Of a stretch of DNA of 64,000 nucleotides, positions 21,501 to 32,775 are shown one piece after another. The notes below the pieces were generated by a model, which was not told the origin of the DNA, did no database searches, and was given only the letters and a program-made list of their open reading frames with translations. The first letter of the stretch is position 1. Every line of letters starts with the position of its first letter. The stretch is from Platerodrilus igneus (lineage: Eukaryota > Arthropoda > Insecta > Coleoptera > Lycidae), in NCBI GenBank assembly GCA_036346225.1, contig JARFIW010000170.1:10044501-10108500 (forward strand), given 5' to 3'. A program made the position numbers and the translations under genes.

Positions 21501-22640
21501 GAACTGCAGGGACAGGTACGTAACCCTACAAAGCTCGGAGAGCATTACCAAACATATAAACACATGTTGCCCGCAGTGCTCTATATGCGGGCCCCTATTT
21601 TGGAACATTGTAATGACTGAACTCGTGGAAAAGCTGGACACCGTTGACGAAGTGTTGTCAACGATTGCATACGCCGACGACACTTGCTAGTGGTTGAAAG
21701 CAATTCCAGATGAAGGGAACCCTGGCAAGGAACCCCACCATCAAACTAGAAGTAGAACACAAAACACAAATATCTGGGCTTAACATTAGACGAAAAACAG
21801 AATTACTGTGCACATATAAACACCGTCTGTGCAAGTGCAACTTCTGCAATGCAGAACATCGCAACGCTGACCCAAAGGACTTATAAGATACCACTTAATT
21901 GGGTAAGGCTCTATTTCAACAGTGTGCTCGGGGCTATGGTATCATACGCCGCGAGCGCCTACGGACATCGCCTTAACACAATCAAACCTAGACAAAAAAT
22001 TAACAGTACACATGGAAGTGTTTTACTGCGACTGATGTGGGCTTATGAAACTACCGCACATGATGCACTTCTTGTACTGATGGGAACTATGTCCTTGGAC
22101 CTAGTAGTGAAACAGCGAGCTGCAATGTACTTTCTTACACACAATGAGAACCAACAACTACAACGCATCTTAAACACAAACAAACTGCTCACGACAAAGA
22201 CGGAGATTAATAACTACATACTTGTAGAATGGCACACACGTTGGGATCAAAGTACGACCTGTAGAAGGGTATATGCAATGATCACACATATCAAAGATCG
22301 TCTAAAAGCCAATTACCTGGTGCTCAGTCAAGGATTTATTCATTGCCTAACTGACCACGAACCCTATGCAACATACAGAGATCGCATGAATTAGTTGACA
22401 ACATATGCACGTGCGTAGAAATAGGAACACCGGAACATCTAGTATTCGAGTGTAATGACTTACAACCGTTCCTCTATGCACATAGACAAAAATTATTAAA
22501 CAAAACCCTACACGTGATGATTTGGAACGAAAACCTTTTTCCACACTTAAATGCACTCACACAAAAAACCACAGCACTCATCCACCAACGTTATCTTGAC
22601 GAGTAAAGGACACAAACAAAACTGCCCGATCTCCTGAGGA
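21500..22640 (+). pseudogene. R1-clade-like LINE fragment: RT core to C-terminus
   Basis: RT motifs CPQCSICGPLFWNI (normally PQGS) and IAYADDTC (catalytic A-x-A-D-D type) lie at 21,560-21,690. The stretch 21,849-22,394 is open for 181 residues, with LYFNSVLGAMVSYAASAYGH, LLRLMWAYETTAHDALLVLM and EWHTRWDQSTTCRRVYAMI, the region after RT in R1-type LINEs. The C-terminal Cys/His segment (CTCVEIGTPEHLVFEC) lies at about 22,408-22,455 in another frame, with a stop near 22,603. Its 5' half is missing and replaced by the unrelated LINE upstream. Confidence 0.8.
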
Positions 22641-25600
22641 CCAGAAGCAACAAGATCGAAACATCAACCCGAATTTGAAACAACCCAACCCCCTAATATG
22701 TAGAATTTGCACGCTCTTGCATATTAGCAATCCCGTTTTTTACAAATAATAACTAACAGTAGTAGTATAAGTTAATCTTAAGTAGTAGAATAGCGAATTT
22801 CTTTTCTTTTTACTAACGCTAAATTTTAAGAACGAAACTTACACATACTTGAGGCAAATAATACAACAAACAAATCCTTTCCTCTGAAAGAACCTAGTTT
22901 TTTATGTAATAGTCTTACAAGATAACACTACTGTTGGGGTTGATTTAATAATTAAAGTAACCCGTGGATTCTTTAATATTCTCAAATGGAACCAGTGACC
23001 TTTAAGGAAGGATTTCCTTAAAATGATGGAACGCAATTATCTTCCGACTATGCTAGGGGTTTATTCCTCGAGTAGAGCTTATGAGGATTGGTCGTGGTTC
23101 TTTTTACAAAACATTATTTGCTTGCTATGGCTTAATCTATACCAAAACAGGAGTTTAGGGAGGGCGCCACCAAGTCATTAAATTTTAAACAGAGGTTTTC
23201 CCTAAGGGGGACTTGGAATTCCTTAGAGAGGAATATCGTATTAACTGCTTACGCAGAAGCTGTAAAGAAAATTGAATTAAATTAACAAAGTGAGGACACA
23301 AGAGGTATACTCTTGCTACCTCAAAATAAAATGCTGAAAGGATTAATTATGCACACAAATTTATAGACACAAATATTAGGCATCAAATTCTGGAAGAGCA
23401 ATCAGAGCTTCTTTGTTAAATAGGAGCTACAAATATCATTACCTCGAAGGTATTTATGCCTTTAGTTCATTGACCTGGTTACACTATTTCTGAACTCACT
23501 TGTTTAAAATAAAACAATTAGTTAAGAGAATTAAATGATGATTTTTTAATTAAAAGTTGTTTCGTGATAAAAATTGTATGTACAAAATTTACATTTAAAA
23601 AGGTTAATATAATTTCTTCTACTCTGAGGTAGAACTATGAATTTGAATGAAATCTCAAGTATTTTAAGCGTTTCTTTTTACTACAAAAATTAACTCAAAT
23701 CAATACCAAATATACCAGATCTGCTATTCGGTTTACAAATGTATATGAAAATATTGAAAATGTCTAATAATTCAATGTTCGAAAGCTGTAACTAAAATTA
23801 TACATAGATGAAACTTTAATCAGAACTCAATGGACTTGCTTAATTTCATTAATAATAATAACTGCTATTACACTGCATTTACATTGGCAATAAAAATGTA
23901 TCAAAGTCCTTTCTAGTTTGTTAAACAAAATAATAGTTATAGGTCATCACAAAGTTATTTTTCTGGTGTAGCCTTGTATCAAAGTTCGCCAAGTGCGGAC
24001 GTGATGTAAGAATAATATAAATTTCTTACCTCGTTTTAATAGGTTTTTGTTTGTGTGCCAGCGTTACATCGTGTTAGAGCAGATGTTTATACATACGGTC
24101 CCTGGACAAACAAATGACGTCGCCTTCCCGTGTTGTACTGCAAATAACCAGCTGCGTGATTCAAAAGAACATTCAAAAGAGCGCTACAACAAAATTATTT
24201 AGTTTGTCTAGGAGATTATATCTAATTGCTTACCATTATTAAAAAACACTATATCAAATGTTTATTACACTTGAGTTTCACAAAGGCGTAAAGCCACACG
24301 CAAATAACTTGCTAGAACTCTCAGGTTCTCCATGGTACCTTCGTGCCAAGTGTTCTAGCTAAAGTAACCGTTGACACATTGTGCACGAAATAGGCCAGGT
24401 GTTTGGCCCCTTAAAATATTTATACAAATAGTTAACGTCTGATGTTAGCAACCAAACTAGAATTTCTGTATTGTGGTTAGACCACATGATCGCAATACGG
24501 ATATTTATTTAATTGACGACGTTTACTGGTTTAATGGAACAGACAAAAAGATGTATTTCACTAATAATTTATTGGTGCTTGCAGTGGTAAAAAAAACTGT
24601 TACAATAGTAAAAGTTCAAACATGTACAAAATTGTATCAATTCAATTCAACCTTTTGGTAACTTGGACAAACATAAACACAAATTGGGCTATAACAGAAA
24701 TAGATTCCGCTCATTATAAGTCCCTATAATTTGCTTAGATGATGCAGTCTGAGATTAGTTTTGCTTTAAAAGAATTATTTACCTTAATACTGCTTAATTA
24801 TTCACATTAAATTCCTATTATAGTTGCATAAGGTTGTCCAATTCGTCTTAATACACTAACGTATTTATTTTTGTTCAATAAAATTAGGTTGGTTTAAAAA
24901 CTCTAAAATTTATTAAATTTGTTCGTTTGCAGCATTAATCTAACATAGGAACTGGTCATTTGACTCATGCGCATATAACACGCTTGATAAAGTTAGATTC
25001 GGAAACGTACGTGGACTTCTTGCTATTTTTATAAGGGACAACATGTCCGCCGAAAATAGGTTGATAGCACGGAAACGGAGGTTCTATTAGTTTAAGTGAA
25101 ACGATGACCTGGTCTACATCATTTTTGTTGAAGTCTAAACTCATCAAAGGTATGTTAGTCTCATAATTTGATATAAAATTATTTTTCTGTTGTTAGTGCA
25201 ATTTCGATAACTTATTTGGTCACTTTGATCAACTTTGATAATGATTTGTAACAGAATCGTTTGACTTTAACGGTATGAAATTTTGCATTCCTATATAAAC
25301 AGGATATTTCAGAAAGAGCTTCGCTTTGCCTTTGTTAAACAGTTGGTTGCTGTTAGATGAAGGACTCTTCCATGCCATAAAGGAACCTATACCTGGAGTG
25401 TCTCAGTGTATGCTTTAAATTTTTGTAGTAAGATTATTTGTGTTTGTTGAAGAGCAAAATTTTGAAGTTTCATAAATAATATTTTGAAAAATTTCTAGAA
25501 AATAAGACGTTTATAATAGGCTTGATGAACTTTATGAACTTGTAATTTTTTGTTATTAAAATCAATTCTTTGTCAGAACATTTGTAAGAATTCTAACACT

Positions 25601-26040
25601 GATCTAGTTTTTTCAAGCGTAAATTAGCTTATTTGGCAGTTTAAAATACCAGTTTAACAATACTTTAGGTAAAATTTTGTTTCAATATGACCTTGTGCTT
25701 TAAAAGTACGTAAAATCTGTAGAACATTATTTGTAAAACAATTAACTGAATAATTATACATACTTTGAATTTTTATATTTTTAAGAAACATGTGTAATCT
25801 TTCAACAGATCTGAGAAAGAGAACAAAACAAATAATTGTAAATTTTGCTCTTTCATGAAATAATTTATTAATCAGTATTACTTGACTGAATTTAATTATT
25901 GAACTACTATCAAAAATTTTGCGGTATTGAATTTCTTGCATATTATTGTAACATATTAAAGCAACGAAACTAAATTTTTGTTAAATGAAACTTAAGTTAA
26001 AACATCTGAGTTATTTAACTTCTTTGAAACGTTTACAAGA
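22641..26040. other. AT-rich stretch with no gene recognised
   Basis: No domain, RNA gene or clear repeat boundary seen over 3.4 kb. Short frames (for example 24,473-24,661 and 25,654-25,941) have AT-driven composition and no recognisable motif. Confidence 0.4.
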
Positions 26041-28500
26041 TTATTCATATTCCAGAACGATGAGTCCAGACACATATGACGAACCAGCACCACATTTCCT
26101 CAGAATCCCACATGGATTCCTTCAACATCGGAACAACAGTCTTATCTTCGCACACATTTAGTCATCTTTCGAGATAACCATATCAGTTAAATTTTTACAT
26201 TCGAGATATATCTCTTAAATTTTCCTACCGACAGATAAACCTATTGCCTTACAGACATTTCGCATACATTCTGACCAAACTAGTATGTTCTTCGACTAAC
26301 CATTGCATCGTTTCGAGATAACCATACCTTATAAATCAGTGAACAATAAGCCACATTTCCTCATAGAATCCACACATTTCTCACTTACATCTAGGAACAC
26401 AAACAGTCCTTTCGTTCGACTAACATTTTCATCTTTCGAGATAAATATCGTTATTTTTCATCTTTCGATGAAAATGAGCATCCCATTTCTCCAACACGTG
26501 ATTCAAACCATCCATTTTCAAGATTTTACCGCAGACATTCATCGCACCAAGCATAGGTTATTTCTTTCGACTGAAGCCATTACATTTTCAGAGATCACCA
26601 CGTCGAGTACCTTTTGGATCAGTTAAGTAAGACACTCGGTTTCTCAGCTACCCAAATTCTACCAGAGACATTTTTCCCAGTATTGCACCCATCTAAACGA
26701 GCTACCCTTCAATGTTTAAATTTCTATACCTTAGCGACCTTTTGAAGACAATACGTAGTCTTAAATAAAACAATTCTTATTAGTCATCGCGATAACATCT
26801 TTCTAGCTTGAATTTTAATGCAGCAATACCATCGCCCGATCCATCCTGCCCACAACAGCATGCTTCCGACAATCGCGACCATCGCCCTGCAAATGTTATA
26901 CTTGAATAAGTCTCATAACCTCATTGTAAAATATTTGATCTCGTACAATTTAACTCACATTTTAACAACTGTCTTTTTCGCCTACCCAAGAACAGTATAT
27001 GCCTTGTCAACCAACACACACCAAATTAAGCAACACAAATAGTTTACATAATTCTATTTCATAGACAATGTTACAGTTTTGACAATAAGAATGCGTGTCT
27101 ATTGCGACAGATTTTACAACAGTATAACATTATTCAACCATGTCACATAGCGAGTTTAATCTGTCAACATAAACGCAGCATTAATGCGTATGTTTAATAT
27201 ACGACCTGTTCCATAACAAAAAAGATTAATACTGTATTTAAACATTGATTTTAACAGGACGACCGTGCTCTCATTCAGTTCAATACCAGACATATTGTTG
27301 TTACACACCATATGTTTTACCGCATTCAGCGACACCACGTGCCATGTACACCACACATGCCGCCGCAACAAATGGTCACGAATTTCAATTATAAAGCACC
27401 AACAGTTGCTTCACACCCACGACAGCGTTACTGACAAATACGTATAGAGCAACGAATAGAATATTACCACTGACATGATCGACTTTTCAGATTGCAATAA
27501 CAGTGATTCTATACAATCAATGACAGTTAAAACACTTTCATTTCAACAAGATTACTGTCATAATACAAGAATGATTACCGCATCCAAAATTCCAATGCAT
27601 GCTTCAAACATTAGCATTGTAGACAATGGCAAGCGTCGACATTAATTGATGTCTCAACTGTCAATGTGTTTTGAAACTATTAAATGCAAAGCGCATTTTG
27701 ACTGAGAAACTATTGCAAAGGTCTATGGAATTTCTTGCCTGTGGACAATGCAACAGCAAGCAATGCATTCGGTAGATTGTAAAATGTCATGCATAGGCCA
27801 ACTTTCGCTAGATCACCAACAACAGTTAATATAGAAATCAGCCTCTCGGCTATGCACATCGCATCGATATACTCACCTAGAATTTCAGAATTAACAAAAT
27901 CGATAGACTAGAACGGTCAGATCTAAGTAACTGTTCAATAATAAGAGTGAAACGAAATGAGCGATCTTATTACCATATTGCAAATCTCATATTAATTTAC
28001 GTTACGTGACGCATAGATAGCATTATAACGCACAATTGCCGGAAACTTCAATGTGTTATTAATTTCACCTTTCTACACTCGTAATCGCAAACAAAAATAT
28101 TTTTAGATTTTTAACGAACAGAATGAATCAACATTTGCATAGGCATGTTTAAGTAGCGTTCTTCTGGTCATAAACAAATGCGGCATTATGTACAATAGAA
28201 ATGTATCGGTAAAATGCAAGTCATGCATTAATCAAGGCAATTCCAAAATCATTGCTACTATACCTGGTAATTGTGATTGTTAAGTTGGAAACTATTCGAA
28301 CTACCAAATATATTAGAATAGTAAAACTTATTTATTTATGCACATGTGTAGTTCTTGCTGGTACTATTAGCGACTAGAGGTGATGTAACTTTAACTACAA
28401 GCTAACCATAGCGAGAATCGGGCATATTATATTGCAACATAATCTGGCGATTTGGTAAATTTTCAAGGGGAGCTGACGGTTTACTCAAACAATTGCCGGC
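26040..28500 (+). repeat. Left inverted arm of element copy 3 (C/A-rich, subterminal repeats)
   Basis: This is the imperfect reverse complement of 32,715-34,990. Examples: 26,410-26,480 (CATCTTTCGAGATAAAT) pairs with about 34,560-34,610; 26,190-26,230 (ATATATCTCTTAAATTTTCC) with about 34,795-34,815; 28,440-28,490 (GGGGAGCTGACGGTTTACT) with about 32,715-32,740. The outer part consists of repeated words CATCTTTCGAGATAA, TTCGACTAACCATT and CACATTTCCTCAGAATC. Long inverted ends made of short subterminal repeats resemble Foldback-type termini or the inverted ends of linear viral genomes. No gene. Confidence 0.75.
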
Positions 28501-28679
28501 CTTTTTTCCTTTGTGGTTAAAATTTCCATTTCTAAACCGAACCGCAATCCAACAAAGGATTTTTCCTAAAAAGAAAGTGGGCATTTAACAGCTTTTTCGG
28601 GGTTAACCATTTTTCCGTAGGAAGGGAAAGAAGTTCCTTTTTAAACTTCAACAAGTCCAAGAAAAAAAAATCGAAAAGA

Positions 28680-30020
28680 AGAAAATGCATTAATAAAAAT
28701 TCCAAAATCCTATATGTGTTCGATACAAAGTGGAACTAGAATGTTGTTGGAAACTTTTTGAGGAACTACCAGATATATTAGACGAAGTCGAAAAGATTAT
28801 TTTATCTTTTGACATGGATGTAACCCAAGATTTTGCGGGCATATTTAGCAAGATGGAGGTGTGTAATTATTTAACACAAAGCATAACTTTGCTAAAGGAG
28901 AATACAAGGTGTAATATTATAGTTGACAACGATAAACTAATTGTTTTTAACATGGTAACAACCAATGCAAGAATTAAGATATACAACAAATTTGTGTGTC
29001 AGATAACAAGTCCTGGTGTTAATAAACAACTTGGCAATCATTTAATTTTACGTTGTCCAGATGTACGTTTAAGGGAAACATTTGCGTCTACTTTGGCCAA
29101 AGAACATGGTATTACGCGATTGAAGCGAAATATACAACTGTGCAATTGGAAGTTATGTCAGTGGGAACGAGTGTATAAACCCTTAAAGATTGTTTAACCT
29201 TATTGAAGATAGTGTTATACTTCCTAAAGGCGCCAATGTACTCGGTATCACTTGCCAAAATGTGGAGTACGCTATCGGACAAGCTACAAAATAGCTGTTG
29301 TTTAGTCTATAATAACCCTACAGTACGTGTATTGGGGAATGGCAAAAAAGAAATTGACGGGCTTGCAAATTGTTGTCCGAAAACTAGAGGAAAGGGAAAA
29401 TTGATAAAGTATGTGCTGGCTTTTTAGTTTTAACTATTTACCTATAAATTATTTGGAGATAGTAGAGGAAGATAGCCAAGATAAAATAAAAATCTTACGC
29501 AAGTGCCATTAAAGCAGGTAGTACAATTTTAACAATCTGCAACACATATTCTACAATTCCAAAAGAAATAGTAATTTCGGAATTTGATTGATAATACGCC
29601 TAACATTCGTCCAGAGGTTGTACGACAACGCGTAAATATTGGTAGTAAACTCATCCGTTTACGCTAAAGGAAATTGCCCCATTATGTATACCATACGCTG
29701 TAAGTGGAAGGAAAAGACAACTGGAATTAGAGGAAATGGATGCAAAAAGGGAAAATTGACTACATGGAAACACTGGACAATGATCAATACAAAGATGTGT
29801 TAGACAAAGAACATCTTATTAGAGAAAATGAGGAAGAATTAAAAGATTATTTTATGTAGATGGACTGACTTAGATACATCTGGGTTGGTTGTATGCATTT
29901 TTAGTAAGAAAGACCTTTAGTTATGTAGGCTTCTTGCAGAAAAGGATGGTACTAAATCCGTATACTTTTAAAAGGTTATTCTAAAACGTATTTATCAAAA
30001 TGGCAGATAACAAAGACGAA
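28680..30020 (+). pseudogene. Body gene 1 (copy 3, 5'-truncated)
   Basis: Homology to 2,566-3,976 begins at about 28,680; the first ~440 bp of the gene are missing. The longest open piece is 28,730-29,197 (155 residues). It contains [41 protein letters not shown] and EHGITRLKR. Later parts (29,400-29,990) are broken by several small deletions relative to copy 1. The possible replication-initiator resemblance is described under copy 1. Confidence 0.5.
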
Positions 30021-30580
30021 CTAAGGAATGGGGTTTCGTAACCTTGGCGTACACCACACGCAAAGGGGTTCCCTAAACATTGTATATTTACCTAGTAAAA
30101 AACCTTTCGGATCATTTAAAACCGAGGGTCTTACAACCTATAACAACCATATATTCCCAAAAGTGGTGGACATGCAACTACGCAACAGTTGGGAAATAAG
30201 GATTTCTTCCAATACCGACAAGAAGAAGTCAATCAAGCTAACAATATACGTATGCAGGAATAGTGGAAAGCTGGATTAAAAGATTGTCACAAGCTGCAAG
30301 AATTACACGAAGGAATGGATTGGTTGGTTGAATCAAAGACTTTAAATATAGAGGCAAACTTGGTACATTTTACAATTCGAAAACCTAGACGGTCTTTATG
30401 TATCAAACTATTGGTTAGAAAAGGAGATAGAAGACTTGGGTATCGATTTAAATTTTTGCGAATAAAATTAGATAAAATTAAAGCCACCCAAACAAACATA
30501 AAGAAAGGACTGTCTTCTGTGTATAACTTTGTATTAAAATTAAGTTTAAATGACTCCATGCTTGGCATTAAATATTTTTA
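30000..30580 (+). pseudogene. Body gene 2 (copy 3)
   Basis: It starts at ATGGCAGATAAC at 30,000, with the same TTTATCAAAATGG context as copies 1 and 2. The first part matches through FKTEGLTTYNNHIFPKVVDM, then frameshifts follow. The C-terminal region (30,300-30,500) matches 4,255-4,471 of copy 1, including the stretch missing from copy 2. AATAAA follows at 30,603-30,608. Confidence 0.45.
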
Positions 30581-30679
30581 AATTTGTTATGTATAATGTC
30601 AGAATAAACATTTTATAATAGTATATAACATTGTTCTTTATTTATAAAAGGCTGTGACGTTACCCGAAATAGCAGTCGC

Positions 30680-30784
30680 ACTGAGAGGGGTGCCGGACAG
30701 CGAGCATGGGCAGGAGGCGTACGCGTGGTGGGCAGGGGGTGCATGCGCAGGGTGCCTGGGTGGGTTTGTCTGGGCGTACACGAG
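30680..30784. repeat. G-rich island with GCATGGGCAG-type repeats (copy 3)
   Basis: Equivalent to 4,640-4,742: same position after the poly(A) signal, same GCATGGGCAGG words, different unit order. It shows the island is a conserved part of the element and not an artefact of the palindrome loop. Confidence 0.6.
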
Positions 30785-30797
30785 GGAAGCGGATGGT

Positions 30798-30990
30798 AAC
30801 AGTCACCAAGCATCCAATTCTTTATTTGGATGGTATCGAGTACTTGCCTGCGTATGTAACCGGAGTAAAAAAATACGATTTGCATACGCAGCTTATTAAT
30901 AAAATTAGTTTATCGAGGGAAGATGACAAAAGGTACATTATTCCTAATAGTACAACAATCTACGCATGGGAGCATAAAGATATAAGATAG
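30798..30990 (+). pseudogene. Unknown ORF fragment downstream of the G-rich island
   Basis: The open frame continues from the G-rich island into a protein-like stretch with VTVTKHPILYLDGIEYLPAY, YDLHTQLINKISLSREDDKR and IIPNSTTIYAWEHKDIR, then a stop. Residue composition is balanced and unlike the neighbouring repeat DNA, so it is probably the 3' end of a real element gene. It has no counterpart in copies 1 and 2 because the palindrome junction lies before it. No family recognised. Confidence 0.4.
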
Positions 30991-32470
30991 TTGTTTATAT
31001 TTGTATATATTAGTTTTTAAATTCCATAATTTTTAAGTTCTTCGCCCACCTTCCAAATCTTTCCTGCTTCTATCCTGGTTGACAGAGTATACGTGTTATT
31101 CCACGTGGTATCTGCGGGACACGGAGGTTTTAGATTTCCAATGGTGGTAAAGATATGTCTCAGTAGAAAAGGGTTTTAAAGATGGAGTTAAATAAAGATG
31201 GAAAATTAGTCTTAAGAAGGCATAACTTTGTATGGGTGGAGCTATTTAAAATCTTTTACAGATTTTCCCAGAAAATTTAATATTAGTTGATACCTAGCAA
31301 AATATATTTATCTTAAAGAGTGACACATATAAATTAAACAAAAATTTCTTAAAATTGTAGATAAGACGTATTTGGAATGTCATGTTTTATAATAGGAAGA
31401 TGCGTATCGACTATATCCGGAGAAATGATACGTTAAAAAATTAAATTGATTCCAGTTATAACCACGGGTCTATATGACCAATGACCATATGACCATATGA
31501 CCACATGACCATACCATGACCACATGACCAATGACCAATGACCATATGACATGAGACCATATGCATATGACAAAATGCCATATGTACCGTCAACCAGTTG
31601 GACCTAAATTGATATGAAATTAATAGGTTCTATTGTACATTAGAAAATAATTGCACTTTAATGAAATTTCTTAGAAAATTAATGTGACTAGGTTACATAT
31701 CGAATTAATCAAATCTGTTGCGCCATGGCTACCGGTGTTTTTGTTAACAAATGTGGAAAAACGTTAGGTTGTGTGTAGCCCATAGTCGTTGTTAAAAGAG
31801 ATGCGGTGTATGGTTGTCTCCGTTAGAATAATCAAATTTATTGTTGTTGATGTTAAATGAGCGAAAGTGTAAGGTTTAACAAAAATTTAATAACCGACAA
31901 AAAAGTGTGGATGTCCCCACTTATAAGTATGGCAAGTGTTTTACGCCCTGAGTCAAAGGGCGGACTTTTCCAGCAATGAATAGCAGTGCCATGTAGGGTA
32001 TGCTGTTATCACGCTGTGTGCTAATTGTTGTTTACGAGAACCGAACGTGACAAATTAAATTTTAATTTAAGTTAAGACGGTGAAAATGAAATTATGGGTA
32101 ATTTAACGTTAAGCATAACTGCTGGTGTTTGGAAAAATTCAAGCTACTAAAGCGATGAATTAGTAAAAATTGTTTATTGTAAGATCGGAAACTGGATGTT
32201 CCTAGTAATGGTTAGTATGTGTGTATGAAGCATTTAGATTGCACGTTGCGTCTGCATCGATCTTTAGATTATGCGATCCTATCATGGAACGTTTTCGGTG
32301 TTTCACGGCTTGCAACTGGCAAAGCGAACCGGGCTATTGGGAAAGTTTGGTATCGGAGAGACTGAGCTTTGTGTCCAATAAATAGACTTCGTTCGGATCT
32401 GGAAACCTAGGTTTGTTCTAAGGGTACAAACAGTGCAATGAAGAAATCTAGTTAGTTCCTTAATCAAGTC
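30991..32470. promoter_or_regulatory. Intergenic/control region of copy 3
   Basis: It contains GATGCGTATCGACTATATCCGG (about 31,398), tandem ATGACC(A/C)ATATGACC words (31,470-31,580), AATTAATGTGACTAGGTTACAT (about 31,678), and the sequence CAAGCGAACCGGGC...GTTCGGATCTGGAAACCTAGG... leading to TCAAGTCTTATAGTGCGGATTTT (about 32,463). These occur in the same order as in copy 2 (7,010 to 9,890), so this is the same region upstream of the zinc-finger gene. Confidence 0.45.
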
Positions 32471-32475
32471 TTATA

Positions 32476-32775
32476 GTGCGGATTTTGTTTTGTACAAAAT
32501 GGTACCTGCAAACGTTTATAAGTGCAACTTGCGGTGCTTCCATACCTGGAAAATGCTCTCAAACGGCACCAGAACAAATGTCGTGGTGCAACATCGTCCA
32601 CGGTTGCTTTATACATCCGTCGACAGCAAAGTACTTAAACTGTGGGACTTGCGGTTTCGCTTTTACGAGAATGGATAACTTACTGCGACACAAGGAAAAC
32701 AGCACGGCATGTCATTAGCAGTAAACGTTCAGCTCCCCAGTCTGTTAAAGGCGGTCTGTACGATAACAACACGAA
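32476..32775 (+). pseudogene. Zinc-finger segment of the polymerase-like gene (copy 3)
   Basis: This is the cleanest copy: MRILFCTKW at the start, then CGTCGFAFTRMDNLLRHK and ACH, a C2H2 finger with spacing C-x2-C-x12-H-x7-H, followed by a stop at 32,718. Homology to copy 1 continues to about 32,800 (ACACGAATTATGTGAAAGTATGCGAT) and then ends. The polymerase-like stretch of copy 1 is absent, replaced by the inverted arm. Whether the finger is a separate small protein or the N-terminus of the polymerase-like protein is undecided. Confidence 0.5.
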
